A program made the position numbers and the translations under genes. From an uncultured Burkholderiales bacterium (lineage in GTDB: Bacteria; Pseudomonadota; Gammaproteobacteria; Burkholderiales; Burkholderiaceae_C): a stretch of 48,991 nt of DNA. The notes under the pieces were generated by a model. That model did not search any database. It was not told the DNA's origin and saw only the letters and a program-made list of their open reading frames with translations. The stretch lies in the NCBI GenBank assembly GCA_903820745.1, contig CAIJIT010000185.1, forward strand, positions 1 to 48,991, given 5' to 3'. Positions 8,162 through 17,241 of the stretch are shown here, in pieces; position 1 is the first letter of the stretch; each line of letters starts with the position of its first letter.

Positions 8162-9108
8162 ATCCATCGATCCTGATCCTCGGCGGCAGCGGCTTCATTG
8201 GCCGGTCTGTTTGCGAACAGCTGGTGCGCGAGTTGGGTGGTTGCGCGAGTATCACTGTGCCGACGCGCCGCAAGCAGCATGCCCAGGCGATCCAGATCCT
8301 GCCGGGGCTGACCCTGGTCCAGGCCGATGTGAACCAGCCCGGCGTCCTGCAGGCCATCCTGCCCGGTCACGACATCGTGATCAACCTGATCGCCATCCTG
8401 CAAGGCAGCCAGGCCCAGTTCGAGCAGGCCCATATCCGCTTGCCGCGCTTGTTGGCCGAGGCTTGCTCAGCCGCCGGGGTGAAGCGGCTGATCCATGTCA
8501 GCGCGATCGGTGCAGCGCCCGACGCGCCGTCGCGCTATTTGCGCTCGAAAGCCGCCGGAGAAGCGCTGCTGCAAGCCCATGCAGATCTGGCATTGACGCT
8601 GCTGCGACCTTCGGTCGTATTCGGCGCAGGCGACCGTTTTCTGAATCTGTTTGCCAAGCTGCAAGCGGTCTTCCCGGTGATGCCGCTGGCCGGCGCCGAC
8701 GCGCTATTCCAGCCGGTCTGGGTCGAAGATGTCGCCAACGCGATCGTCCGCTGTGTGGTCGACAAGGCCACTGCCGGCAAGACTTACGAGCTGGCGGGCC
8801 CGCAGCGCCTGACACTGCGTGAGCTGGTGCAACTGGCAGGCGGCATTTCAGGCCATCCAAGGCCGGTCTTGCCGCTGCCGGCGCCGTTGGCTTGGGCACA
8901 GGCCGTGATGATGGAGTTGGCGCCCGGTCAACCGCTGATGTCACGTGACAATCTCGCTTCGATGCTGGTGCCCAATGTAGTCAGCGGCGACCTGCCCGGC
9001 TTGGCCGATCTGGGCATCACGGCGCATTCAATCGCCGCCGTCGTACCCGGCTATCTGGCCGCAGGGCCGGACCGGCTCGATGCCTGTCGCGCCAAGGCCG
9101 GCCGCTGA
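8158..9108 (+). CDS. Complex I NDUFA9-like NAD(P)-binding reductase
   Basis: Atypical short-chain dehydrogenase related to NDUFA9 and NAD-dependent epimerases. The 316-residue protein starts ILILGGSGFIGRSV, an NAD(P) Rossmann GxxGxxG. It continues with NLIAILQG, VKRLIHVSAIGA, and YLRSKAAGEALL in the place of the YxxxK catalytic pair. Members often bind a cofactor without known catalysis. It is translationally coupled to slt (ATGA) and followed 21 bases later by a GST gene. The substrate cannot be told from sequence. Confidence 0.85.
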   Translation: MNPSILILGGSGFIGRSVCEQLVRELGGCASITVPTRRKQHAQAIQILPGLTLVQADVNQPGVLQAILPGHDIVINLIAILQGSQAQFEQAHIRLPRLLAEACSAAGVKRLIHVSAIGAAPDAPSRYLRSKAAGEALLQAHADLALTLLRPSVVFGAGDRFLNLFAKLQAVFPVMPLAGADALFQPVWVEDVANAIVRCVVDKATAGKTYELAGPQRLTLRELVQLAGGISGHPRPVLPLPAPLAWAQAVMMELAPGQPLMSRDNLASMLVPNVVSGDLPGLADLGITAHSIAAVVPGYLAAGPDRLDACRAKAGR

Positions 9109-9129
9109 GTCTTCAGCCAAGAGACCCGC

Positions 9130-9825
9130 ATGAAACTCTATATCGGTAACAAGAACTACTCGTCCTGGTCGATGCGACCTTGGGTGTTGCTGAAGGCTTT
9201 CGACATCCCCTTCGAGGAAGTCAAGTTGCGCTTCGATTTCACCCCGGGTTCGAGCTTTTACCAGGCACTGGCAGAAATCGCGCCAGTCAGCACCGTGCCC
9301 TTGCTGGTGGAAGCCGATGGTCTGGTGGTCTGGGACAGCCTGGCGATCGTCGAGTATCTGGCCGAGCAATATCCGGGGCATGCCATCTGGCCGCCGGAGC
9401 GGCATGCCAGAGCCTGGGCGCGCAGTTTGTGCGCCGAGATGCATGCCGGCTTCCACCGCCTTCGCCAAGCCTGCCCGATGAATATCGACGCAGACCTGAG
9501 CGCTGTCGGGCGGGACCTGCTCGCCAACAACGAGGGTCTGCAGCAGGACCTGGCCCGAATCGAACAGTTATGGAACGAAGCCTTGCAGAACAGTGGCGGG
9601 CCATTCTTGTTCGGCCAATTCGGCGCGGTCGACGCCTATTTTGCACCGATGGTGATGCGCATCAGCCGCTATGGCCTGCCGTTGGAAGGCCGGGCCAAGG
9701 CCTATCTTGAAACCGTGCAAAACCATGCCGGCGTGACAGCCTGGGTTGCTGACGCTGTGGCCGAGAAGGATTTCCTCGACTTCGAAGAGCCTTACCGCAA
9801 GACCCCAGCAGACCGGAACATCTGA
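9130..9825 (+). CDS. Glutathione S-transferase family protein
   Basis: Cytosolic GST-fold protein of 231 residues. The N-terminal thioredoxin-like domain has NYSSWSMRPWVLLKA, with serines in the glutathione-activating position as in zeta/YfcF-type enzymes. It also has the cis-proline VSTVPLLVEADGLVVWDSLAIVEYLAE, whose DSLAI matches the glutathione gamma-glutamyl site. The C-terminal domain is helical. Its stop shares one base with the start of cca (TGATG). Substrate unknown. Confidence 0.88.
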   Translation: MKLYIGNKNYSSWSMRPWVLLKAFDIPFEEVKLRFDFTPGSSFYQALAEIAPVSTVPLLVEADGLVVWDSLAIVEYLAEQYPGHAIWPPERHARAWARSLCAEMHAGFHRLRQACPMNIDADLSAVGRDLLANNEGLQQDLARIEQLWNEALQNSGGPFLFGQFGAVDAYFAPMVMRISRYGLPLEGRAKAYLETVQNHAGVTAWVADAVAEKDFLDFEEPYRKTPADRNI

Positions 9826-11054
9826 TGGAACGATATTTGGTCGGCGGTGCGGTGCGCGACGCGCTGCTCGGTCTGGTCGTGAAGGATCGCGACTGGGTCA
9901 TCGTCGGCGCCGACCCGGAAGCGCTGCTCGCCGAGGGCTATCTGCCGGTCGGGCGTGACTTTCCGGTCTTCCTGCATCCGCTCAGCCATGAGGAATATGC
10001 GCTGGCGAGGACCGAACGCAAGCTCGCACCGGGCTACCACGGCTTTGCTTTCCATGCAGCCAGCGATGTGACGCTGGAACAGGATTTGGCCAGGCGCGAC
10101 CTGACGATCAATGCGATGGCGCAACCGGAAGCAGGTGGCCCCTTGATCGATCCCTATGGTGGCCAGCAAGACCTGGCGGCCAAGGTCTTGCGCCACGTCT
10201 CGCCGGCCTTTGCCGAAGACCCGGTGCGTATCCTGAGGCTGGCGCGTTTTGGCGCACGCTTTGCCGACTTCAGCCTGGCCCCGTCAACGCTGCTGCTGAT
10301 GCGGCAGATGGTCGCTGACGGTGAGGTCGATGCCCTGGTGGCCGAGCGGGTCTGGCAGGAGATCGCCAAGGGGCTGATGGAGGCCAAACCTTCGCGGATG
10401 ATTGAATTGCTGCGCGAATGCGGTGCGCTGGCGCGCTTGGCGCCTGAGCTCGAGCGCCTGTTCGGCGTGCCGCAACCCGCTTTGCATCATCCCGAAATCG
10501 ACACCGGCACCCATCTGCTGATGGTGCTGGAGCAATGCGCCGCTCAGGATGCTCCGCTGACGGTGCGCTATGCCTGCCTCGGCCATGATCTGGGCAAGGG
10601 CCTGACGCCGCCCGAGCAGTGGCCACGCCATATCGGCCATGAGGGTCGCGGCCTGCCGCTGGTCAGGCGCTTGAGCGAACGCTGGCGCGTGCCGACCGAA
10701 TGCCGGGAACTGGCCTTGCTGATGGCGCGTGAGCACAGCAATATCCATCAAAGCGGCAAGTTCGACGCTGCCGCCAGGCTGCGCCTGCTGGAACGCTGTG
10801 ATGCTTGGCGGCGCCCGGCACGTTTCGAGCAACTGCTCTGGGCTTGCGAATGCGACGCACGCGGGCGCTCGGGGCTGGAGCATTCGCCCTATCCGCAGCG
10901 CCAGCAGTTGCAGCGCGATCTCGATGCCACCCTGAAGCTTGACCTCGGTGCCGTCAGCGCTGCAGCGATTGCCGCCGGGCTGAGCGGGCCTGCCATCGGG
11001 CAGGAAGTCCACAAGGCAAGGCTGGCTGCGCTACAAGCCTCACAAGGTATGTGA
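9825..11054 (+). CDS. cca: CCA tRNA nucleotidyltransferase with HD domain
   Basis: Adds or repairs the 3' CCA of tRNA. Class II nucleotidyltransferase head: YLVGGAVRDALLG, then KDRDWVIVG supplies the metal-binding D-x-D, and RRDLTINAMA. A C-terminal HD phosphohydrolase domain is present (YACLGHDLGKG), as in the multifunctional enzymes of gamma- and betaproteobacteria. The length of 409 residues is normal. It is convergent with the MidA-like gene, and the coding regions overlap tail-to-tail by 15 bases. Confidence 0.95.
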   Translation: MERYLVGGAVRDALLGLVVKDRDWVIVGADPEALLAEGYLPVGRDFPVFLHPLSHEEYALARTERKLAPGYHGFAFHAASDVTLEQDLARRDLTINAMAQPEAGGPLIDPYGGQQDLAAKVLRHVSPAFAEDPVRILRLARFGARFADFSLAPSTLLLMRQMVADGEVDALVAERVWQEIAKGLMEAKPSRMIELLRECGALARLAPELERLFGVPQPALHHPEIDTGTHLLMVLEQCAAQDAPLTVRYACLGHDLGKGLTPPEQWPRHIGHEGRGLPLVRRLSERWRVPTECRELALLMAREHSNIHQSGKFDAAARLRLLERCDAWRRPARFEQLLWACECDARGRSGLEHSPYPQRQQLQRDLDATLKLDLGAVSAAAIAAGLSGPAIGQEVHKARLAALQASQGM

Positions 11055-12134
11055 GCGATCGCCGGCCGAGAAACCGAGCGCATCGAAACCTTCTCCGCTG
11101 GCAAATCCGATGACCTTGAAGAGTTCGCCCATTTCATGTTCGGCGATCAGCTTGTGCGCCATCGCGCGCCCGGCCAGATCCGCATCGGCCAGCAAATCGA
11201 CCAGACCACAATTGATCAGGAAATTGGCCTGGCTGGTGTAACCGAGCACGGTCAGCCCGGCGTCCTGACCGGCCAGCGCGATGTCGGTGAAGTTGATATG
11301 GGCGGTGATGTCCTTCTGCCCGACCAGTAGCAAAGGGTTGGTGTCGGCCAGATGCTGATGGTGGCACATCAAGGTGCCACCGATGCGCTGCGGATGGTAA
11401 TACTCGGCCGCAGGGAAACCGTAGTCGATGAAAAACATCGCGCCGCGCCGCAAGCCCTGCGCCATGGTGCGGACAAAGGCTTCGGCCTGGGCATGGGTCT
11501 CGGTGACCATGCCCGGCGCCAGCTGTTCGGTGTCCTCTGCGGGGGCATGAACCAGCGGCGGGCGCAACTTGCTCGGCTGGTCTGCAGAAGCAAAGCTGCC
11601 GTCATGCCAGACCACGCCGCGCTCGAACCATTGTTGCCCGTCGAAGGCGAGCAGTTGCACCGGCATCGCGTCGAGCAATTCATTGCCGACGACGACGCCT
11701 TCAAAGGCTTCAGGCAATCGGCTCAGCCATTCGACCTTGTCGCCCCATGGCGCCAGACGCTCGGCCTGGCGCCGCCTCAAACTGCCGGACAGATCAACGA
11801 TGCGATAGCGCTCGATACGCTCGCCCAAGGCTTCAAGCAGCTGCGCTGCCAGCGCGCCGGTGCCGGCGCCGAATTCCCAGACCTCGGTCGTGCCGGTCTG
11901 CGCCAAAGCCTGCCCGACCTGCGCCGCCAGCGCGCGGCCGAACAAGGGCGACAGCTCGGGCGCGGTGACGAAATCCGAGCCCGACTGCGGCATCAGCCCG
12001 AATTTCTGCAGCTCGTTGCTGTAATAGCCCAGCCCCGGCGCATACAGCGCCAGCGCCATGAAACGGTCGAAAGGCAGCCAGCCTCCCGCCTCGTCAATGG
12101 TCTGGCGTATCAGTACAGCCAGCTCTTGGTTCAT
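11040..12134 (-). CDS. MidA/NDUFAF7-like SAM-dependent methyltransferase (DUF185)
   Basis: Class I methyltransferase-like protein of the NDUFAF7/MidA family; the eukaryotic member methylates a complex I subunit arginine. The 364-residue protein has the family N-terminus DRFMALALYAPGLGYY, DFVTAPELSPLFG, the SAM motif EFGAGTGALAAQLL, and VVVGNELLDAMP. The start at 12134 (MNQELAVLIRQ) overlaps the upstream glycosylase stop as ATGA; the longer reading through 12428 is inside that gene. The bacterial substrate is unknown. It is the last gene of the minus-strand purE operon. Confidence 0.87.
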   Translation of the reverse strand: MNQELAVLIRQTIDEAGGWLPFDRFMALALYAPGLGYYSNELQKFGLMPQSGSDFVTAPELSPLFGRALAAQVGQALAQTGTTEVWEFGAGTGALAAQLLEALGERIERYRIVDLSGSLRRRQAERLAPWGDKVEWLSRLPEAFEGVVVGNELLDAMPVQLLAFDGQQWFERGVVWHDGSFASADQPSKLRPPLVHAPAEDTEQLAPGMVTETHAQAEAFVRTMAQGLRRGAMFFIDYGFPAAEYYHPQRIGGTLMCHHQHLADTNPLLLVGQKDITAHINFTDIALAGQDAGLTVLGYTSQANFLINCGLVDLLADADLAGRAMAHKLIAEHEMGELFKVIGFASGEGFDALGFSAGDRSHTL

Positions 12135-12862
12135 TGCGCCGACTGCAGCGTCTGCAAGGCCAGGCACAAGTCTTCCCAGGCGCCAGCTTTTTCGCCCGGA
12201 TGCTTGAGCAGATAAACCGGGTGGTAGGTGACGATCAAAGGCCGGCCCTGGTATTGATGGACAAGGCCGCGCAGCTTTCCGATCGGCTCGCTGCTGCGCA
12301 ATAACGACTGCACCGCAAACCGGCCCATGGCCAGGATGATGCGCGGCTGGACCAGCTCGACCTGGCGCGCCAGATAAGGCTCGCATTGCGCCAGCTCGGC
12401 CGCTTGCGGATTGCGCTGTGACCGGCATTTCAGGATGCTGGTGACGAAGGCCTGATTGGCTGCTGTTTCACCGCTGCGGCTCGCCCCAACAGCGCGCAGC
12501 ATGTTATCGAGCAACTGCCCTGGCTGGCCGACAAAGGGCAGACCCTGCAAATCCTCCTGCTCATCGGGTGCTTCGCCGACCACCAGCCAATGCGCACCGG
12601 GGCTGCCAACGCCAAAGACCGGGTTCTTGCGCGTGGCACCCAGCGGACAAGCCTGGCAGGAAGCAACGCTTTGCTGCAGGCCAGGCCAGTCCAGCGGTCC
12701 CGATTGCAGCTCTTGCAGTACCGGCTCGAGCTTCACCGGAGGCTTCAAAACCACCGTCGCTTCAACAGGTTCCGGTCTTGCTGTTGCAGCTGCGCTGGGT
12801 GAATTCCAGACGCGCAAGCCCATCTCGGCGAGCATCGCACGCTGGCGCTGGTCCCAGCTCAT
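12131..12862 (-). CDS. Family 4 (4Fe-4S) uracil-DNA glycosylase
   Basis: Removes uracil from DNA in base-excision repair. The 243-residue protein has four cysteines in the family 4 pattern: C69-x2-C72, then C146 and C160. It also has WLVVGEAPDEQEDLQGLPFVG (substrate pocket) and IVTYHPVYLLKHP (His motif). An approximately 60-residue N-terminal extension is low in complexity and similar to the DNA polymerase-associated type found in proteobacteria. It overlaps both the rimI stop and the MidA-like start by four bases. Confidence 0.9.
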   Translation of the reverse strand: MSWDQRQRAMLAEMGLRVWNSPSAAATARPEPVEATVVLKPPVKLEPVLQELQSGPLDWPGLQQSVASCQACPLGATRKNPVFGVGSPGAHWLVVGEAPDEQEDLQGLPFVGQPGQLLDNMLRAVGASRSGETAANQAFVTSILKCRSQRNPQAAELAQCEPYLARQVELVQPRIILAMGRFAVQSLLRSSEPIGKLRGLVHQYQGRPLIVTYHPVYLLKHPGEKAGAWEDLCLALQTLQSAQ

Positions 12863-13332
12863 GCCGGGTCTCCGGCCAATATCAGATTCATCAGCACCGC
12901 ATCCTCGCGCTGGCCCTGCAGCACCGGGTAATAGGCCGGCCGCATGCCGACTTCTTCAAAGCCATAGCGCTGATAAAAGCGGCGTGCGCGCAAATTGCTT
13001 TGCCTGACTTCCAGCCAGAGGCTGTCGCAGTCCTGCTGGCGGGACAAGCGGCAAAGCTCATCAAGCATCAGCCGCGCCAGGCCGCGGCCCTGTTGCTCGG
13101 GCAGCAAGGCAAGATTGAGCAGATGCATCTCGTCAGGGCCTTGCAACGCGAGCATGTAGCCGAGCATGAGCCCTTGCTGATCGCGCAGGACCAAGGCTGG
13201 ATAGCCGGCGGCCAGCGAATCGATGAAATTCCCCTTTGACCAGGGCACAGGGTAAGCGGCTTGCTCGATCGCCAGCACCTCGGCCAGGTCGCTGACCTGC
13301 ATCGCCTGAAAACCCGACTGCGGGTCGGTCAT
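12859..13332 (-). CDS. rimI: Ribosomal protein S18-alanine N-acetyltransferase
   Basis: GNAT acetyltransferase, 157 residues. The acetyl-CoA loop is LLPEQQGRGLARLMLDEL, near residues 86-103. The family signature ARRFYQRYGFEEVGMRPAYY follows, ending in EDAVLM. It lies directly after tsaB with overlapping stop and start codons, the usual rimI-tsaB pairing. An acetyltransferase of other substrate is possible, but the context supports RimI. Confidence 0.9.
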   Translation of the reverse strand: MTDPQSGFQAMQVSDLAEVLAIEQAAYPVPWSKGNFIDSLAAGYPALVLRDQQGLMLGYMLALQGPDEMHLLNLALLPEQQGRGLARLMLDELCRLSRQQDCDSLWLEVRQSNLRARRFYQRYGFEEVGMRPAYYPVLQGQREDAVLMNLILAGDPA

Positions 13333-14060
13333 GCCGCTGCCGCGATGCGCTCGCTGTCGAGCCGCGCAGCCTGCCGCTCAGCGGTGGTCTGAGCAACCTT
13401 GTCACGCACATAGACCGGCAAGGCTTCGGCTGCGTCCAGGATTTCGCCACGCGCCCAGGCCTGCCCGGCCAATACAGCCAGCGCAGCGGCACGGGAGGCC
13501 TGTCGTGGCCAACTGCGCTGCGGCTTGCCGAGTTGGTCTGCGAAAGCGAGCAGCGCCGATCCGGCGACTGCCTCCGGCAACTGCCATTTTTCACAGAGTT
13601 CGGCCGGGCGATAAAGCGCCGGCATGACGCGCGTCTGCCAGAACCCCTGGTCGAATTCATAGGCCGCCGCATAGATTTCACCGATGCGGGCGTCCATCGC
13701 CACCCAGATCGTTCCGCTCAACGGTTCACCGCTGGTTGCGGCTTGCTGACGCGCATCCTCGGCCACCAGCATCAAACTGTCGATCGCCAGGACCGGTTTA
13801 CCGGCCCCGAAAGCCAGGCCCTGCACCACAGCGCAGGCGGTGCGCAGACCGGTAAATGCACCAGGGCCGCGACCAAAGGCGATGGCGTCGACATCGGCCA
13901 GCTTGATGCCGGCGCGGGCCAGCAAAGCCAGCGCCTCGGGCACCATCAAGGCTGAAGCCTGCGGTCCGCCTTCGGTCTCGAAATACAGGCTGCCTCCCGA
14001 GCTGCTGAGCGACAGCGCCATGATTTCGGTCGAACTGTCGAGGGCCAGCAGAATGGTCAT
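13329..14060 (-). CDS. tsaB: tRNA N6-threonylcarbamoyladenosine synthesis protein TsaB
   Basis: Non-catalytic partner of TsaD in t6A37 tRNA modification, ASKHA fold. The 243-residue protein starts MTILLALDSSTE and has the family motif FGRGPGAFTGLRTACAVVQGLA. It also has KPVLAIDSL and WVAMDARIGEIYAA. The start at 14060 is chosen by this N-terminus; a longer reading to 14255 runs through the lipoprotein gene. The same operon carries the Sua5/TsaC enzyme two genes upstream, so two of the t6A proteins are made together. Confidence 0.93.
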   Translation of the reverse strand: MTILLALDSSTEIMALSLSSSGGSLYFETEGGPQASALMVPEALALLARAGIKLADVDAIAFGRGPGAFTGLRTACAVVQGLAFGAGKPVLAIDSLMLVAEDARQQAATSGEPLSGTIWVAMDARIGEIYAAAYEFDQGFWQTRVMPALYRPAELCEKWQLPEAVAGSALLAFADQLGKPQRSWPRQASRAAALAVLAGQAWARGEILDAAEALPVYVRDKVAQTTAERQAARLDSERIAAAA

Positions 14061-14082
14061 GGCGGGCTCATCAGGAACAGCT

Positions 14083-15075
14083 TCAGAACGGGTTGTTCTT
14101 GGCCCGGGTCTGTGCCAACAGACCGATTCGGGCCTGACCGGCTGTACCGAGCAAGCGATCGTTCGCCCATAGCCAGGTGGTACCTGTGGCATCCTTGGTG
14201 CTGTCGCCCCCGAGATCCTTGACCAGCGTCGAAGTCGTGCAGTCAGGCATGGCAATGATCTTCAGGCATGCCGGGCTGGTAACGTCGGCGAAGCCGAAGG
14301 CTGCCGGATATTTGACGATGGCCTGAACAGATTCATCGGCAAGCACCAGTCCGATCAAGCGCCCATCATTGATGATTTCCAGGCGCATCGCCGTGTTGAA
14401 TGCTGCCGTCAACTGTGTCAGCAGCGCGGCGCGATCGGTATCGCCAAGCGACGCTTTTTCAGCAATCGCAAAAGGCGTCAGACCGAGGTCGGGCAGCGTC
14501 GAGACGATCACTCGACCGTTGGCATTGGCAATCCGGTTGACCTGCTGACCCAGCAATTTGCCCCTTGCTTTCGCCGCCGCGAGCAGGTCGCTCTGGCTTT
14601 GCGCGGGATATTGCCCATAGAGCTCGAATACATCATTGGCACCGACCAGAATTGTCACCAAGTCCTTCGGCCCGAAGGTATCGATGGAAAAATGCGCTTC
14701 GATCCTTGCCTGTAGATCAGCCACCTTGGCACCAGCCGTCGCATACATGAGGCCCTGTGGCGCCGCATAATTGCTCGGGTTGCACTGAGGGAAGACGAGG
14801 CCGAAAACCAAGGCCACCGATTGCACCCAGACCGGACCGGTGGCGCAGTCAAGCATCCCGGTGGTGGCGTCCAGCGAGTTGACCGTGTATTTCTTGCCGG
14901 CCGACGTGATCACGCTTGACTCATCGCCGAAAGCGATGATCCGGGTCGGTGCGAACGGCTCGATCTGCGCCGTGCTGCCACCGCAGGCAGAAATGACAGC
15001 CAAGGCAGCCAGGGCCACCAGCAAGGTCAGACCATGGCGGCCAATTCGGCTCACGCCATGCTTGAAACTCTTCAT
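14083..15075 (-). CDS. SGNH/GDSL-fold lipoprotein with altered catalytic blocks
   Basis: Predicted outer-membrane or periplasmic lipoprotein of 330 residues. A signal sequence ends in the lipobox VISAC with Cys31. Block I reads IIAFGDES instead of GDS, with serines shifted to positions 53-54. Block II glycine is in YATAGAKV and block III reads VGANDV. At the C-terminus, where the D-x-x-H pair should lie, the sequence is WLWANDRLLGTAGQ, with no His. A canonical esterase triad is therefore not visible. The start at 15075 has a GGAG site five bases upstream; an ATG at 15090 is also in frame. It lies between tsaC and tsaB in one operon. Confidence 0.75.
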   Translation of the reverse strand: MKSFKHGVSRIGRHGLTLLVALAALAVISACGGSTAQIEPFAPTRIIAFGDESSVITSAGKKYTVNSLDATTGMLDCATGPVWVQSVALVFGLVFPQCNPSNYAAPQGLMYATAGAKVADLQARIEAHFSIDTFGPKDLVTILVGANDVFELYGQYPAQSQSDLLAAAKARGKLLGQQVNRIANANGRVIVSTLPDLGLTPFAIAEKASLGDTDRAALLTQLTAAFNTAMRLEIINDGRLIGLVLADESVQAIVKYPAAFGFADVTSPACLKIIAMPDCTTSTLVKDLGGDSTKDATGTTWLWANDRLLGTAGQARIGLLAQTRAKNNPF

Positions 15076-15099
15076 GAACACTCCATCCATATCAAACTG

Positions 15100-16074
15100 T
15101 CAGGCGAACGCTGCGGCGGCTCGGGACAAACGATCCCTGACCCCGTCCCAGTCGGAATTCTGCGGCGGCGATTCGATCCAGATCTCGTTCGCGCCCGCCG
15201 CGTCGAACCATCGCAATGCGGCAAACAGATCATGCGCCGCCGCCAGCGCATCATCAGGCATCTGCAGGTAAAGAAATTTTCCTGACACCTGCAACGACCG
15301 TGAATATACCGCCAGGCCCGCAGGCAGGGGTCGGACCAGGCATTCGGCGAGTTCTTGGCGACTCACCAAGCGCACCCTTGCCTTCGGCGCGTAATGAGCG
15401 GCCAAGGTACCCGAAGCGCGTGGCGCCTGCGCATCCGGGGCCAGCAAGTTCTGCCCCAAGGCCGCTTCGATCCGGGCTCTTGTCAGCACGCCAGGCCGCA
15501 ACAGCACCGGGCTGACACGGCTGCAATCGACGATGCTCGACTCGATACCCAACTCGCAGGCCCCTCCGTCCAGCACCAGCAGATCCGACCCGAACTCATC
15601 AACCACATGGCCGGCCTGAGTCGGGCTGACATGGCCAAAACGGTTCGCGCTGGGTGCGGCCACGCCAGGAACACAGGCAGCGCGTGCCGCTGAAAGCAGG
15701 GCACGCGCTACCGGATGCGAAGGGCAACGCAGTCCGATGCTGTCCTGCCCGCCAGCCGCCGCTGTAGCGAAGCCCGGCCTGCGCGGCACGATCACGGTCA
15801 GCGGCCCGGGCCAAAAAGCTGCCATCAAGGCTTTCGCGGCCGGCGGTATGGCGTTGGCAAACTGCGCTGCATCGGCTGCGCCGAGCACATGAACGATCAA
15901 GGGATGCTGCTGCGGCCGGCCCTTGGCAGCGAAAATCCGCGCCACCGCCGCGTCGTCATCGGCGCGGGCACCCAGCCCGTAAACCGTTTCGGTCGGAAAC
16001 GCCACCAGCTGCCCCGCCGCCAGCAGGGCAGCTGCCTGCTGGATCACGCCGGGATCATTGCCGTCGACAAGCAT
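15100..16074 (-). CDS. tsaC: L-threonylcarbamoyladenylate synthase, Sua5 type
   Basis: Makes threonylcarbamoyl-AMP from threonine, bicarbonate and ATP for tRNA t6A37. The YrdC domain shows AFPTETVYGLGARA, FAAKGRPQQHPLIVHV (ligand Lys and Arg), and VAAPSANRFGHVSPT. A linker and a C-terminal Sua5 domain follow (SGTLAAHYAPKARVRLV), making the 324-residue long form. It sits six bases after purK and 24 bases before the lipoprotein gene. Pairing with tsaB downstream supports the role. Confidence 0.92.
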   Translation of the reverse strand: MLVDGNDPGVIQQAAALLAAGQLVAFPTETVYGLGARADDDAAVARIFAAKGRPQQHPLIVHVLGAADAAQFANAIPPAAKALMAAFWPGPLTVIVPRRPGFATAAAGGQDSIGLRCPSHPVARALLSAARAACVPGVAAPSANRFGHVSPTQAGHVVDEFGSDLLVLDGGACELGIESSIVDCSRVSPVLLRPGVLTRARIEAALGQNLLAPDAQAPRASGTLAAHYAPKARVRLVSRQELAECLVRPLPAGLAVYSRSLQVSGKFLYLQMPDDALAAAHDLFAALRWFDAAGANEIWIESPPQNSDWDGVRDRLSRAAAAFA

Positions 16075-16080
16075 CGGCGA

Positions 16081-17241
16081 TCAGACCGGCAGGCCGAGAA
16101 TCATGGCCGCTTTGAGCGCAACTTGACCGGCCTGGGCGGTGGTCGCCGCGGTGATCGTCAGATGCCCCATCTTGCGGCCCGACCTCGGGCTGGCCTTGCC
16201 GTACAGATGCAGATGTGTGCCTGGCAATGCCAACAAGGCATCCCAGGCTGGCGTGCGCATGGTCCCTTCAGCGTCAAACCAAAGATCACCGAGCAAATTG
16301 AGCATCAAGGTCGGCGAATGCAGGCGCGGCGGCTGCAGCGGCAGCCCGGCAAGCGTGCGCACCTGCAGTTCGAACTGCGAGACATCGCAGGCATCGAGCG
16401 TGTAATGACCCGAATTGTGCGGACGCGGCGCCATTTCATTGACGATCAGGCTGCCGTCCTGCAGCAGAAAGAATTCAACGCAAAGGACGCCCACATAGTT
16501 CATCGACTCGGTGATGCGTGCCGCCGCGCTCAAGGCTTGGCCTTGCAGGGCCTCGCTGACATCGGCTGCCGGCACCTGGGTGACGGCCAGAATGCCATCG
16601 ATATGCAGGTTCTGCTGCACCGGGAACTGCACGATCACTCCGTCCGAGCCACGCGCCGAGATCACCGACAACTCGAGCGCCAAGGGCAACATCTGCTCCA
16701 GCACACAGATCACATTGTTCAATTCGCCCCAGGCCATGGCCAGTTCGGCGCGGTTGCTGACCCTCATCTGCCCCTTGCCGTCATAGCCGAAGCGGGCGGT
16801 TTTCAAGATGCCTGGCAGCACGCGGTCAGGAACTGCCTGAAGATCGGCAGCGCTGGCGATCACCGCATAAGGCGCGCAGGCTACGCCGCTGGCGGCGAAA
16901 TGCGCTTTCTCAGCGACCCGGTCCTGGCAGATTGCCACCGCAGCGGCTGCCGGAGCGACCCGGCGCGAACGCGCCAGTCGTTCAAGCGCTTGCGCCGGGA
17001 CGTTTTCAAATTCAGTCGTGATCGCGGCACAGCGACTGGCCATCTGCTCGAGCCCGGCCGGATCCAGATAGCCGGCGCAGATCTGCTCATGCGCAACCGC
17101 ACCGGCCGGACTGGCTTCATCGGGGTCAAGCACCAGCGTGCGAAAGCCCAGACATTGCGCTGCATGGACGAACATGCGGCCAAGTTGGCCGCCGCCGATC
17201 ACGCCCAGCGTCGCTTCGCCCGGCATCAGGATCTCGCTCAT
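16081..17241 (-). CDS. purK: N5-carboxyaminoimidazole ribonucleotide synthase
   Basis: ATP-grasp enzyme that carboxylates AIR to N5-CAIR in purine synthesis. The 386-residue chain starts with [18 protein letters not shown] and has [15 protein letters not shown] and [31 protein letters not shown], the ATP-grasp metal and substrate loops. Start and stop overlap with purE (ATGA). The PurE-PurK pair is encoded together as usual. Confidence 0.96.
   Translation of the reverse strand: MSEILMPGEATLGVIGGGQLGRMFVHAAQCLGFRTLVLDPDEASPAGAVAHEQICAGYLDPAGLEQMASRCAAITTEFENVPAQALERLARSRRVAPAAAAVAICQDRVAEKAHFAASGVACAPYAVIASAADLQAVPDRVLPGILKTARFGYDGKGQMRVSNRAELAMAWGELNNVICVLEQMLPLALELSVISARGSDGVIVQFPVQQNLHIDGILAVTQVPAADVSEALQGQALSAAARITESMNYVGVLCVEFFLLQDGSLIVNEMAPRPHNSGHYTLDACDVSQFELQVRTLAGLPLQPPRLHSPTLMLNLLGDLWFDAEGTMRTPAWDALLALPGTHLHLYGKASPRSGRKMGHLTITAATTAQAGQVALKAAMILGLPV

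Noticed and set aside
11040-12428. 98-residue N-terminal extension of the MidA-like gene
   Set aside because: It lies inside the glycosylase gene in another frame; the family starts near MNQELAVLIRQ.
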